A stretch of DNA of 64,000 nucleotides from Mycoplasmopsis phocirhinis. Its GTDB lineage: Bacteria; Bacillota_I; Bacilli_A; Mycoplasmatales; Metamycoplasmataceae. Under the pieces are notes generated by a model. The model saw nothing but the letters and a program-made list of their open reading frames with translations, made no database searches and was not told the origin of the DNA. The stretch is from the NCBI RefSeq assembly GCF_004216495.1, contig NZ_CP034841.1, forward strand, positions 744,001-808,000. Direction: 5' to 3'. Below, one piece after another: positions 19,765 through 29,088 of this stretch (the stretch's first letter is position 1; each line of letters starts with the position of its first letter). A program made the position numbers and the translations under genes.

Positions 19765-20754
19765 ATGGCTAAAATAACTTTTATAGGAACAGGGGCTTGA
19801 GCATCGGGTTTAGCCAATGTTTTAAGCAAGAATAATCATAAAATTATTATGTGGGGTATTGATGAAAATGAAATTAAAGACATTAACCAAGGATTAAACT
19901 CAAAATATTTTGCAAATTTAAAATTTAATAATCCGCATAATTTAACTGCAACAGCCAATTTAAATCTAGCGTTAGAAGACACAGATTTGATTATTTTGGC
20001 AGTTCCTTCCCCAGCAATTGCCGATGTTATCTCAAAAATTAAGCAAATTTTAAAAACTCGCAAAGTAAATGTTATTAACGTTTCAAAAGGAATTGATTTT
20101 AATTCCAAAAAATTTATATCAGAATTAGTTAAAGATGAATTTGGCCCTAACTTAAATAATTTTGCTTCTTTAATAGGTCCATCTTTTGCAACCGAAGTTT
20201 TCCAAAACCACCACACAATGATTAATATTGTTGGTTTAAATTCTCTTTTTTTAGATAAAGTTGCTCGCTTATTTAACAATGACACATTTAAATTAAAAAT
20301 AAATACGGATGAACACGGTAGCGAAGTATTTTCGGCTTTAAAAAATGTTTTAGCCGTTGGTATAGGAATAAGTTCATATTTATATCCATCTAAAAATTTA
20401 GCTCCCGCATTAATTTCGCAGGGATTAAACGAAATTTATTTAATAGCCAAAAAAATGTTTCCTCAAACTCAAACAACAACAGGTTATCAATTGGCCGCTA
20501 TTGGCGATATTGTTTTAACCTGCTTAAGTACCACAAGTCGAAATTATAGTTTCGGGCTAAAAGTTGGAGAATTAGGGGTTGAAAAATCATTAAAATTAAA
20601 CGACAAAACTGTTGAAGGTTTTAATACTGCTTTAATTTTAAACAATATGAAAGCAGAATTACAAAATTTAGATATTCCTTTACTTAACAGCATCATTGAT
20701 ATATTATTGAACAACAAAGATAAAGAAAAATTATTAGATTTTTATTGAAAATAA
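19765..20754 (+). CDS. gpsA: glycerol-3-phosphate dehydrogenase [NAD(P)+]
   Basis: Enzyme of 329 residues interconverting dihydroxyacetone phosphate and sn-glycerol-3-phosphate, the backbone for membrane lipid synthesis. The dinucleotide-binding motif FIGTGAWASGLA has its Trp encoded by TGA; after it come LAVPSPAI, NVSKGID, LIGPSFATEV and the catalytic-domain segments SALKNVLAVGIGI and TCLSTTSRNYSFG. GGGGAAATT precedes ATG. Last gene of the operon; no clear hairpin terminator is seen before the tRNA cluster. Confidence 0.96.
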
Positions 20755-20811
20755 TATTTTTTTAAAACATAAAAATATGTATAATAAATTAGCACTAATC
20801 AAATAATATTG

Positions 20812-20817
20812 TATAAT
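20812..20817 (+). promoter_or_regulatory. -10 box of tRNA-Cys/tRNA-Arg unit
   Basis: TATAAT thirteen bases before the tRNA-Cys gene, giving a 5' leader of about six bases. Confidence 0.6.
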
Positions 20818-20829
20818 GTTTTCGCATAT

Positions 20830-20903
20830 GGCACCATAGCCAAGCGGTAAGGCATTAGTCTGCAAAACTTTGATCGCCGGTTCGAATCCGGTTGGTGCCT
20901 CCA
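20830..20903 (+). tRNA. tRNA-Cys (GCA)
   Basis: Acceptor GGCACCA pairs with TGGTGCC. Anticodon loop CTGCAAA gives GCA, T-loop TTCGAAT, encoded CCA at 20901-20903. Only three bases separate it from tRNA-Arg. Confidence 0.95.
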
Positions 20904-20906
20904 TAT

Positions 20907-20983
20907 GCGCCCGTAGCTCAACTGGACAGAGTACTTGGTTACGGCCCAAGGGGTTGTGGGTTCGACTCCTGCCGGGCGCGCCA
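20907..20983 (+). tRNA. tRNA-Arg (ACG)
   Basis: Acceptor GCGCCCG pairs with CGGGCGC. Anticodon stem CTTGG/CCAAG with loop TTACGGC gives ACG, whose A34 is expected to be edited to inosine. CCA is encoded. Followed by the TTTGT...CACC trailer and a terminator. Confidence 0.95.
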
Positions 20984-21000
20984 TTTGTTTAAATAACACC

Positions 21001-21022
21001 AAAATCCATTAGGATTTTTTTT
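21001..21022 (+). terminator. terminator of tRNA-Cys/Arg unit
   Basis: AAAATCC / GGATTTT hairpin with a 4-base loop and a T-run; preceded by trailer TTTGTTTAAATAACACC. Confidence 0.75.
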
Positions 21023-21067
21023 ATTAATTTTTTTTAAAAAAATATTTTGTTTTTTTAAAAAAAGCGA

Positions 21068-21073
21068 TATTAT
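21068..21073 (+). promoter_or_regulatory. -10 box of tRNA-Gly (GCC)
   Basis: TATTAT thirteen bases before the tRNA, the same spacing as the tRNA-Cys promoter. Confidence 0.5.
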
Positions 21074-21085
21074 TTTATTGCAAAT

Positions 21086-21159
21086 GGAAACGTAATTTAA
21101 TGGCAAAATTCTAGCTTGCCATGCTAGTAATGGGGGTTCGATTCCCCTCGTTTCCTCCA
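21086..21159 (+). tRNA. tRNA-Gly (GCC)
   Basis: Acceptor GGAAACG pairs with CGTTTCC. Anticodon stem CTAGC/GCTAG with loop TTGCCAT gives GCC. Encoded CCA. The D-arm is AT-rich (ATTT/AAAT) with GG in the loop. A second glycine isoacceptor beside the UCC gene at 16.3 kb. Confidence 0.92.
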
Positions 21160-21173
21160 TTTGTTAATCACCG

Positions 21174-21190
21174 AGTAGGTTTACCTATTT
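21174..21190 (+). terminator. weak hairpin after tRNA-Gly (GCC)
   Basis: AGTAGGT / ACCTATT around TT, preceded by the shortened trailer TTTGTTAATCACC. There is no strong T-run, so it is a poor terminator by eye. Confidence 0.4.
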
Positions 21191-21235
21191 AAAAGCGAAA
21201 TATAAAAATTTATTTATTTATTTTTAAAAATAATT

Positions 21236-21241
21236 TATAAT
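21236..21241 (+). promoter_or_regulatory. -10 box of tRNA-Asn/Glu/Val unit
   Basis: TATAAT 20 bases before tRNA-Asn; the leader would begin near 21248. Confidence 0.55.
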
Positions 21242-21261
21242 TATAAAGCATATTTCGCAAT

Positions 21262-21336
21262 GCCGATTTAGCTCAGCGGTAGAGCAGCTGGCTGTTAACC
21301 AGTTGGTCGCAGGTTCGATCCCCGCAATCGGCGCCA
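21262..21336 (+). tRNA. tRNA-Asn (GUU)
   Basis: Acceptor GCCGATT pairs with AATCGGC. Anticodon stem CTGGCTGTTAACCAG with GTT. T-loop TTCGATC, encoded CCA. Confidence 0.95.
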
Positions 21337-21340
21337 TTAT

Positions 21341-21416
21341 GGTCTGTTGGTGAAGCGGTTAACACACATGGTTTTCATCCATGCACGCACGGGTTCGATT
21401 CCCGTACAGACTGCCA
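21341..21416 (+). tRNA. tRNA-Glu (UUC)
   Basis: Acceptor GGTCTGT pairs with ACAGACT (first pair G-U). Anticodon stem CATGG/CCATG with loop TTTTCAT gives UUC. Encoded CCA. Confidence 0.94.
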
Positions 21417-21419
21417 TAT

Positions 21420-21495
21420 GGAGAATTAGCTCAGTTGGGAGAGCGGCGCCCTTACAAGGCGTAGGTCATGGGTTCGAGCCCCTTATTCTCCACCA
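21420..21495 (+). tRNA. tRNA-Val (UAC)
   Basis: Acceptor GGAGAAT pairs with ATTCTCC. Anticodon loop CTTACAA gives UAC. Encoded CCA. Last gene of the Asn-Glu-Val unit, followed by the shared trailer. Confidence 0.95.
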
Positions 21496-21510
21496 TTTGT
21501 AAATTACACC

Positions 21511-21532
21511 ACTAGCTTTGCTAGTTTTTTTA
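21511..21532 (+). terminator. terminator of tRNA-Asn/Glu/Val unit
   Basis: ACTAGC / GCTAGT hairpin with TTT loop and a T-run; preceded by trailer TTTGTAAATTACACC. Confidence 0.75.
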
Positions 21533-21575
21533 TTAAAAAAATTCAAAAATTTTTATTTTTTTAAAATCCTTTTAT

Positions 21576-21583
21576 GCTATAAT
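21576..21583 (+). promoter_or_regulatory. extended -10 box of tRNA-Thr/Leu unit
   Basis: GCTATAAT preceded by T, forming TGC-TATAAT, 17 bases before tRNA-Thr. Confidence 0.6.
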
Positions 21584-21600
21584 AATCAAGCAATTCAAAC

Positions 21601-21676
<76 letters not shown>

Positions 21677-21679
21677 TGT

Positions 21680-21764
21680 GCGCGAGTGGTGAAATTGGCA
21701 GACACGCTAGATTTAGGCTCTAGTGCTTTGCGGCGTGAGGGTTCGAGTCCCTCCTTGCGTACCA
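21680..21764 (+). tRNA. tRNA-Leu (UAG)
   Basis: Class II tRNA with a long variable arm. Acceptor GCGCGAG pairs with CTTGCGT (two G-U pairs). Anticodon loop ATTTAGG gives UAG. Encoded CCA at 21762-21764. Confidence 0.92.
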
Positions 21765-21780
21765 TTTGTTTAAATACACC

Positions 21781-21806
21781 AAACTGCTTATTAGCAGTTT
21801 TTTTTA
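21781..21806 (+). terminator. terminator of tRNA-Thr/Leu unit
   Basis: AAACTGCT / AGCAGTTT hairpin with TATT loop followed by T-run; preceded by trailer TTTGTTTAAATACACC. Confidence 0.8.
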
Positions 21807-21990
21807 TTAAATATATTTTCCACATAGGTTTGAATAATAAAAAAACTAATAAAGAGTTAAAAAATAATCAAATTCTTAATTTTTAAATACTTGTGCTAAT
21901 TTATTCACAAAATTTATAAAGTAAAAAGTTAATAAAATTTACTTTTTTAATGTTTTAGTATTTTAAGTGTAAGAAAAAAGAAAGGAAAAT

Positions 21991-22080
21991 ATGGATAAAA
22001 AAATTATGTCTTTTTTGTTACGGTTAGGTTTATTTATTACCTCACTTAAAAATATATCAAAATACTATAAATTAAAATAA
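21991..22080 (+). CDS. 29-residue basic peptide upstream of ruvA
   Basis: Short ORF with a good ribosome-binding site (AAAGGAAAAT before ATG), ending eight bases before ruvA ATG. The peptide has a Lys-rich start, a hydrophobic core (SFLLRLGLFITSL) and a basic, Tyr-containing end. I do not recognise it. It could be a leader peptide, a small membrane peptide, or a gene remnant. A weak AAAGTAAA/TTTACTTT hairpin lies about 50 bases upstream. Confidence 0.4.
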   Translation: MDKKIMSFLLRLGLFITSLKNISKYYKLK

Positions 22081-22088
22081 GGAGAAAA

Positions 22089-22697
22089 ATGATTTTATAT
22101 AGAATAGGAGAAATTGTTTATAAAAACAATTCAAACCTAATTTTTGAATCGGGTGGTGTAGGCTATAGTTTAATTATGCCAGATCATCCTAGAGTAAGTG
22201 CTAAAACAAAAACTAAATTATATTTATTTGACATAAAAAACGATTATTATCAGGCAACATATGCCTTCAAAGACTTCAAGGAGAGATTGTTGTTTGCTGA
22301 TTTAATTTCATTAAGCGGCGTAGGGCCTAAAGTTGCCTTTAATATGTTAAATCAAGGTTGAGAAAAAATAGCGAGTATGCTAGCCATTGCTGATTTTGAT
22401 GGTTTATTGAAAACACCTTATTTAAACCCAAAAGTAGCGCGTCTAGCAATTGCAGAATTAAGTGAAAAATGAGCTAAGATGATTAATTCTAAAAAAGCAT
22501 CACAAAATATATATACTTCAAATATATTAGACCAAGCACGCGAAACACTAAAAACATTAGGTTTCAAAACAAAAGAAATAGATACAGCTCTTAATGAAAT
22601 TCCTCAATTAAATGATGTGGAAGAAATTATTCAACAAGCTATGTTTGTGATAACCGGCAAAGATTTAGAAAATGAAAAGTCAAATTTTGCGTCCTAA
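22089..22697 (+). CDS. ruvA: Holliday junction DNA helicase subunit RuvA
   Basis: Junction-binding subunit, 202 residues, which forms tetramers on Holliday junctions and loads RuvB. The N-terminal OB-fold (LYRIGEIVYKNNSNLIFESGGVGYSLIM) is followed by the helix-hairpin-helix domain with LISLSGVGPKVAFNML, and a C-terminal domain with QARETLKTLGFKTKEIDTAL that contacts RuvB. TGA codes for Trp at two sites. AAGGAG precedes ATG. It overlaps ruvB by 26 bases. Confidence 0.95.
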
Positions 22698-23628
22698 AAA
22701 TTTCATAAATTTTATTGGACAAGACAAATTAATTACTACTTTAAAAACAATGATTAGTGGTTCAAAATTTCGCAAAGAAATTTTAGATCACATTCTTTTT
22801 TATGGACCACCAGGAACCGGAAAAACTACATTGGCAGGAATTTTAGCTGAAGAAATGAAGGTAAAAATTCATTATTTACAAGGTTCCTTACTTGAAAAAA
22901 AGGCTGACATTTTAAGTGTTTTTACACAAATTAATGAGGGTGATTTAATTTTTATTGATGAAATTCATAGTATCAATAAAAATGTTGAAGAATTGATTTA
23001 TTCAGCAATGGAAGATTTTAAAATTGACATTATTATTGGTCCAGAAGGTAATTCAAAAGTAATGCGAATGAATTTAAAACCTTTCACTTTAGTAGGAGCT
23101 ACAACTAAAATAAATTTATTATCACAACCACTCAAAGATCGTTTTGGTTTTCAAGGACGCTTAAATCCTTATAGTGTAGATGATATATTTAAAATTATTG
23201 AAAATGTTTATCAAAGTATGAATATTTCAGCCGAAGATAATGTGTTAGAAACAATTTCACAACATTCAAAAGGCACTCCTCGTGTCGCAATACATTTATT
23301 GAGAAGAGTGAACGATTTTTCAATAAAAAATAACGAAAAATCAATTAGTATTAAAACAGTTAATGAAACATTTAAATATCTTGAGTTATATGAATTTGGT
23401 TTAAGCAGGGAGCATCTTGAATATTTAAAACTCTTGAATGATACATTCGATGAAAAAAGTGCCTCATTAGATTCGCTAGTCGGTATATTAAATTATCAAC
23501 GCGATAATATCATTTATGATATCGAACCGCTTTTGTTATATTATCATTTAATACAAAAGAGTCCTCGTGGAAGAAAAATAACCAAAGAAGGCGTAGAATA
23601 CTTAATAAAAAATTATAGATATCATTAA
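22672..23628 (+). CDS. ruvB: Holliday junction branch-migration ATPase RuvB
   Basis: AAA+ motor of branch migration, 318 residues. Motifs: LRPKNFINFIGQDKL, Walker A GPPGTGKTTLAG (about 44-55), Walker B IFIDEIHS, sensor-I-like LVGATTKINLL, the arginine finger in DRFGFQGRL, sensor II GTPRVAIHLLRRV, and the C-terminal winged helix ending LIQKSPRGRKITKEG. The ATG lies within ruvA, so the two are translationally coupled. Followed by a hairpin terminator. Confidence 0.97.
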   Translation: MKSQILRPKNFINFIGQDKLITTLKTMISGSKFRKEILDHILFYGPPGTGKTTLAGILAEEMKVKIHYLQGSLLEKKADILSVFTQINEGDLIFIDEIHSINKNVEELIYSAMEDFKIDIIIGPEGNSKVMRMNLKPFTLVGATTKINLLSQPLKDRFGFQGRLNPYSVDDIFKIIENVYQSMNISAEDNVLETISQHSKGTPRVAIHLLRRVNDFSIKNNEKSISIKTVNETFKYLELYEFGLSREHLEYLKLLNDTFDEKSASLDSLVGILNYQRDNIIYDIEPLLLYYHLIQKSPRGRKITKEGVEYLIKNYRYH

Positions 23629-23659
23629 ATATATTTTGTTTTTATTTAAATTAAGTTTA

Positions 23660-23714
23660 AAAGTTTAAGCATACCACTGAAGAAGTAATTTTATAGTGTG
23701 CTTGAACTTTTTAT
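23660..23714 (+). terminator. terminator of ruvAB
   Basis: Bipartite stem: AAGTTTAAGCA with TGCTTGAACTT, and an inner CACT/AGTG, with a 16-base loop; followed by TTTT. Confidence 0.65.
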
Positions 23715-23757
23715 ATTAATTATTAAATTTAAAACTTAATATATAATTACATTACAT

Positions 23758-26394
23758 ATGAAAAAAATAGGGCAGTTTTTTAAGAATATATTTTCAGCTT
23801 CTACTTTAAAGAGGTTTTTTACTTTAAGCAATTGAAAAAGATGATTTTTTTCATTTTTCATTGTCGCTGCGACAATTACAACTGTTGTAGCCGGAACTAC
23901 TTTATATACAACAAAAAATGTTAAAAAATCTATCAAATACGGTGGTGGTCAGGAATTTTTAGTTTCAATTGAAAATAATAACGAGTCAAAAACACCGGTT
24001 ACAGAAGTTGCTCGTTCAGTACAAAACCGAATCGGCGATAGTAATAATTTTAATGATGTTAGAGTGGATGTTGAAAGCGACGATAAACTGAAAATTTCAA
24101 AAACTGGTGATTTAAGCGTGAAGGAACGTCAAACATTTGAAAAACTTTTAACAACTAAATCTACTTTAATTTTTACAGATATTTCTGGTCAACCACTTTT
24201 TAGAAACGGTGTTTTTGTTGAACCTAATGAAAATAATAAAATTAATTGAGAAGATGTTGTTGAAGACGAACAAATATTAAATTCTTTTGTACCACCGATA
24301 AGAAACGCTCGCCAAAATTTTAACTCATTCGGTAGCAACAATAGTTTTGTGGTTGATGTAACATTAAGCAATAAAACAGCTGAAATCGAATGAACAAAAG
24401 CAACTGATTATTTATCTAAAAAAGCTCAAGGTCAAAATCTTTTGTTGACTTGGTTAAATATTGATGATTTGATTAATATCGCACGAAATGAATATTTAAA
24501 TGAATGAATAAAAGCGAATAAAAATCCATATAATTTTGTTTATGTGAATGAAACGCCTGATCAAGGCCAAAATCAAGGTGTATTGAAAACTTATTCAATA
24601 AATGCTGATAATTATTTAATTAATAAAGTTGGTGTTAATACTCCATTACGAGGTGAAAGTTTTAGTATCCCTTCTAGTGCTAGAGGTGAAAGACTTACAG
24701 ATGAAAGTTCTAAAAAACTTGCTGAAAACATTAAATTTGGTATTGCAAAATATGATTTAAAAATTGTGTCAAGTAACTTTATAAGTGCCAATGAAACAAA
24801 TAATGCATATTTATTATCTTTAATTGCTATTGGTGTTATTTTTGTTTTAATTGCGATAATGTTTATAGTTAATTATGGCTTATTGGGTGCTTTGAGTACA
24901 ATTTCTATGGCTTTATATTTATTTATCACAATGTTAATGTTTACAACATTGCGTGGCGAATATTCTCCAATTGCTTTAGCATCAGTAATGCTTGGATTAT
25001 TAATTTTCTTTAATTCTATTGTTTTAACATATTCTAGATTAAAACAGGAAATTTATCGTGGCGAAAAAATGCGTAAAGCATTAGCCACAACTATGCGCTC
25101 AACTCTTTCAACCCTTTTTGATTCGAACATAGTAATTATTCTAATTTCATTTATGCTTTTTTACTTTGGTACACAAGGTATAAGAACATTTAGTATTAGT
25201 TTAGTGTTTTCTATAATAGGTGTTGCCACTTCAGCTATTTTGTTGACTAGATTTGTAACATCAATGTTAGTTAATACAAAATTATTTAGCAAAAAACCAA
25301 ATCTATTAGGTGTTAGAAGCAAAAAATTGAATCATGCTTTTGTAAATAAATTCACAAATTTAAATTTCATCTCTCACTCAAAATGATATTTAGTAGCAAT
25401 TGGAATTTTTGTTTTATTAGCTTTAATTACGTTTGGTGTGTTTGCTGGTATTAATCAAAATATTAGTGCTGGTTTTAATCGAGCATTAGAATTCCAAGGG
25501 GGAGTTAATATTACAATACAAGGTCGTCAAGACTTAAACACTACAATTAATATTGAGCAAGCAACGCAAATTAGAGATTATTTAATTAATAACTCGGCAA
25601 ATTTAAACATTTCTAATGCTAGTGATGTTATTAGTTTAAGTGCTCTTGATTCGCAAAATAATGCTTATAGTGTAGTAATAAAAACTTCCCAATCTATTTC
25701 GCCTCAACAAATTAGCGCCATCCGAAACGGTGTTCAAGCGATAGCGAGTGTCGATATTCTTTCTTATGGTTTTAATTCTTTATCTTCAATAGAATTTTTA
25801 TTAAATACAATTTATGCTGTATTAGTCGCCTTGGGAATAATATTTATTTACATTTTAATTAGATTTAAATGAACATACGCGATTGCTGTATTAATCGCTT
25901 TAATTATAGATATTATTTTAGGTGTTAGTTTTGTAGCGCTTGCTAGAATTGAATTAAATACATTAACAATAATTGCTTTTGCTGCGTTATTAATTATTTC
26001 TGCGAATGATAAAATTATTTTGATAAGTAAAATTAAAGAGCAAATGTCATTAAATTTCCACACTGATTTTATTGAAAAAGAAGGCGTTGAAATGGTGGCT
26101 AATAAAGCAGTGCAAACTTATTTTAAACGTAGTATTTATTCACTAATTGCAATGGTTATTATCGCAAGTATAGTAGCTTTATTCATTTATCCAATTGAAT
26201 ATTCATTTAGTGTTACATTAATTTTTGGAGCTATTAATACTGTCTTTTCGTCAATATTTATCACAATGTTTATTTGAAACAAACTTGAAAGCAAACGTCA
26301 AGCTGGTATTAAAAAACGATTTAAAAATAAATATTGAGTAATACCAGGTGTAGATGAACAAATTTTTCCTGGTATCAACGATTTTATAGCTTAA
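23758..26394 (+). CDS. secDF: protein translocase subunit SecDF (fused)
   Basis: RND-type membrane protein of 878 residues in which SecD and SecF are one chain. It uses the ion gradient to finish export of proteins through SecYEG. The N-terminal half has a first transmembrane helix (FFIVAATITTVVAGTTLY), a large extracellular region, and five more helices around AIALASVMLGLLIFFNSIVL. The SecF half begins near 25380 with its own first helix and FQGGVNITIQGR, then four to five helices. Many Trp codons are TGA. A TATAAT lies ten bases before ATG and no Shine-Dalgarno is visible. The SecF C-terminal motif is less conserved than in Bacillus. Confidence 0.9.
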
Positions 26395-26401
26395 TTAGAT
26401 T

Positions 26402-26428
26402 AATATCGCTTCGGCGATATTTATTTTT
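26402..26428 (+). terminator. terminator of secDF
   Basis: Eight-bp stem AATATCGC / GCGATATT closed by the stable TTCG tetraloop, then TATTTTT. Confidence 0.8.
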
Positions 26429-26438
26429 AGGAGAGAAT

Positions 26439-27281
26439 ATGTTTTATTTATTGTATAAACCTAAAGGCATTTCATCGTTTAAGTGTATTAAAACATTTCA
26501 GCATAAATTAAAATTGAAAAAATGTGGACACAGTGGCACTCTTGATCCTCTAGCCTCTGGATTGTTGTTGTTAGCTAGTGATGATGACACTAAACTTTTA
26601 CCATATATTGCCAATAAACATAAAACCTATATCACCACAATTCAATTTGGAACTTCAACCACTACATATGATGCTGAGGGTGATATTATCAAGGTTTCAA
26701 ATAATTTATTTGCTAAAAAAGATGTTGACAATGCTTTAGACTGAATTAAAAATCAAGCATCGCAAATACCACCGATATTTAGTGCAAAAAAAATTAACGG
26801 AATACGCAGTTATGAATTAGCACGCAAAAATATTAATATAGATTTAAAACCACAACAAATTGAAATTAGCAACGTGGAACTGATTGATTTTGATTTTATT
26901 CAACAACAACTAAAAGTTAAATTACAAGTAAGCAATGGTACATATATTCGTTCATTAGCAAATGATCTAGGTTTAGCTTTTAACACTTATTCATTTATGG
27001 CAGAACTTGAAAGAGTTGAAATTAGTGGTTTTGATAAAAAAAATTTAAAAAGTAACGACTATATTGCTATAATAAATATCCAACCTTTTTTAAGTATTGA
27101 ATCATTAAAGTTGAGCATTGATCAAATACACAGTATTAGTCTGGGCAAAATTATTACATTTGATGCCAAAGACGGGGAGTATTTAATTTATTGTGATTCT
27201 AAATCAAAATTGGCTTTGGGTATTGTTGAAGTAAAAAATAATTATTTAAAAGTAAAAAAACTTTTTGGTAATAGATTATAG
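26439..27281 (+). CDS. truB: tRNA pseudouridine(55) synthase TruB
   Basis: Makes pseudouridine 55 in the T-loop of tRNAs; 280 residues. The catalytic motif GHSGTLDPLASGLLLL (Asp in TLDP) is near residue 38, preceded by YKPKGISSFKCIK. Further family motifs are TTYDAEGDI, PPIFSAKKINGIRSYELAR and GTYIRSLANDLG. AGGAGAG precedes ATG. Followed after eight bases by a HAD hydrolase gene. In many Firmicutes truB precedes ribF, and here ribF-like follows one gene later. Confidence 0.96.
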
Positions 27282-27289
27282 GAGTTGTA

Positions 27290-28129
27290 ATGAATAAATC
27301 ACAATTAAAACAAAACATAAAATTAGCTGCTTTTGATATCGATGGTACATTATTGCCATATACTCAAGCCGAATTTAGCGATATTGTTACTTTAATGTTT
27401 GAACAGTTAAAAAACAAAAAAATTTATAGTGTTTTAGCTACTGCAAGAGAATTTATCACAATTGGTGACTTAATGAATAAAACACCTGATTTAGATTATT
27501 TTATAGGTGCTAATGGTATGTTTGTTTATGATTTAAAACAACAAAAAATAATTTATGAAAAAACTATTTCTTTACGCGATTTACGTATTATTTACGATGC
27601 GTTAAATTTTATTCCAGAATCACAAGGTTTGACAATAACAGATTTAGACTGATGTTATCATACACCTGGAATGAATTTAGATACTTGATTTTTAAAACCT
27701 CATAAAGCTAAAATGAAGCCGATGAATTTTGATACAATGGACAAAAATCACTTACATATAATTACAGTTCAAACACAAAATCAACATCAAACCGATATAG
27801 CTGTGCAAAAAATTAATGAAGTTATTAAACAAAATAATTTAAATGTTGAAATAAGTTCAACTTGATACAAAGGTGTATTTATTTCTCCAATAGGAGTAAC
27901 TAAATCGCACACTATTGAATGATTAGCTAACAAACTTGGTTTAAAAAATAATACTAACGTTATAGCTTTTGGTGATAGTTCTAATGATGTTGAGATGGTT
28001 AGCAATGTCGCTTGGGGTGTGGTGATGGAAGATGCTGATGATTCGTTAAAAAAAATAGCAAAAGATATAGCCAAAAGCGTTAAAGTTGACGGTGTTTATT
28101 TAAAACTAAAAGAATTAGAACTTATTTAA
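27290..28129 (+). CDS. HAD-superfamily hydrolase, Cof type
   Basis: Cytoplasmic phosphatase of the Cof/YidA group, 279 residues. Motif I FDIDGTLLPY (nucleophile D18 region), motif II-like VLATAREF, motif III Lys in IGVTKSHT, and motif IV AFGDSSNDVEMV are all present, with the large type-IIB cap between motifs II and III. TGA codons encode four or more Trp. Mycoplasma genomes hold several such enzymes acting on sugar phosphates or nucleotides; the substrate here is unknown. GGAG lies upstream of ATG. Confidence 0.92.
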
Positions 28130-28135
28130 TTAATT

Positions 28136-28147
28136 TATAATATTTTT
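28136..28147 (+). promoter_or_regulatory. -10 box six bases before ATG (leaderless start)
   Basis: TATAAT at 28136-28141, then six bases, then ATG 28148. No ribosome-binding site. Confidence 0.6.
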
Positions 28148-29014
28148 ATGTCTTTATATGTCTATAATTTAAAAAATTTACCAAAATTTAACCACCCGAT
28201 TTTTATGATTGGATCTTTTGAAGCTTTCCATGCCGGTCATAATTTATTGTACGAAAAAGCTAAAGAATTAAATTTATTACACAATAATACTCGCGACATA
28301 ATTATTGTTTATTTTAGTGATGTTGAACAAATGCCCAAAAATTTAGGAAAAAAATTCAGTGATCATTTATTTAGGTTGCATTCATTTGCACAATTAGGTT
28401 TTAAACACGCATTAAAATTAGATTACAAACTTATTCACGCGTTGGAACCTAATGATTTTATTGATTTAATAATTGATAAACAAAATGATTTTGACATTGT
28501 TGTTGGTTCAGATTTTAAATATGGGAGTAAGGCTAAAGCCAATGTCAAAACTCTAAAATCAAGGTTTAAAGACAAAATTCATTCAATTGACATTATGAGA
28601 CTAAATAATGAACAAAAAGTATCAACATCATTTATAAAAGAAGCGTTAATTGCTGGTGATATTGATTTGGTTAATTTATTGAATTTATATAAATATGGCT
28701 TTAATGCTAAAATTTTTAAACAAAATGATATTTTAAATTTACAATTTGATTTGGATTTAACACCAATGCGAGCAGGTGTTTATTGTGTCAATATTATTAT
28801 TGAAGATATAAATTATTATGCTTTAATGTTAATTACCAATGATAATCAACGTTTAATTGAAATGATTGATTTTAGTTGGACTAGTTTATCAAAACATGAT
28901 TGTAAAATTGTGGTATTTGCGTTTTTGCGACCTTTTTTTACCAATTCACAAATTAAAGCCAATGAAAGTGATTTTACTAGAGCAAAAGAGTATTTTACTT
29001 ATTTGTCGAATTAA
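28148..29014 (+). CDS. ribF: FAD synthase (RibF-like) with decayed riboflavin kinase half
   Basis: Protein of 288 residues in the RibF family. The N-terminal adenylyltransferase domain looks functional: IGSFEAFHAGHNLLY carries the nucleotidyl-transferase HxGH, and VVGSDFKYG and KVSTSFIKEALIAGDI match later motifs. The C-terminal part (about 190-288) follows the riboflavin kinase pattern (AGVYCVNIII, IEMIDFSW, VVFAFLRPF) but lacks the PTAN ATP-binding loop and the IGxRPT segment. It may therefore only adenylate FMN. A -10 box ends six bases before ATG and there is no Shine-Dalgarno. Confidence 0.85.
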   Translation: MSLYVYNLKNLPKFNHPIFMIGSFEAFHAGHNLLYEKAKELNLLHNNTRDIIIVYFSDVEQMPKNLGKKFSDHLFRLHSFAQLGFKHALKLDYKLIHALEPNDFIDLIIDKQNDFDIVVGSDFKYGSKAKANVKTLKSRFKDKIHSIDIMRLNNEQKVSTSFIKEALIAGDIDLVNLLNLYKYGFNAKIFKQNDILNLQFDLDLTPMRAGVYCVNIIIEDINYYALMLITNDNQRLIEMIDFSWTSLSKHDCKIVVFAFLRPFFTNSQIKANESDFTRAKEYFTYLSN

Positions 29015-29076
29015 ATTTATCAAAATGCTGTTTTAATCTATTGACAGTGTTTTTTTATCTTTTTAATTGTAAAGGT

Positions 29077-29088
29077 TATAATAATATT
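29077..29088 (+). promoter_or_regulatory. -10 box six bases before ATG of the sirtuin-lipoate operon
   Basis: TATAAT at 29077-29082, six bases, then ATG 29089. No Shine-Dalgarno; predicted leaderless first gene of the operon. Confidence 0.6.
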
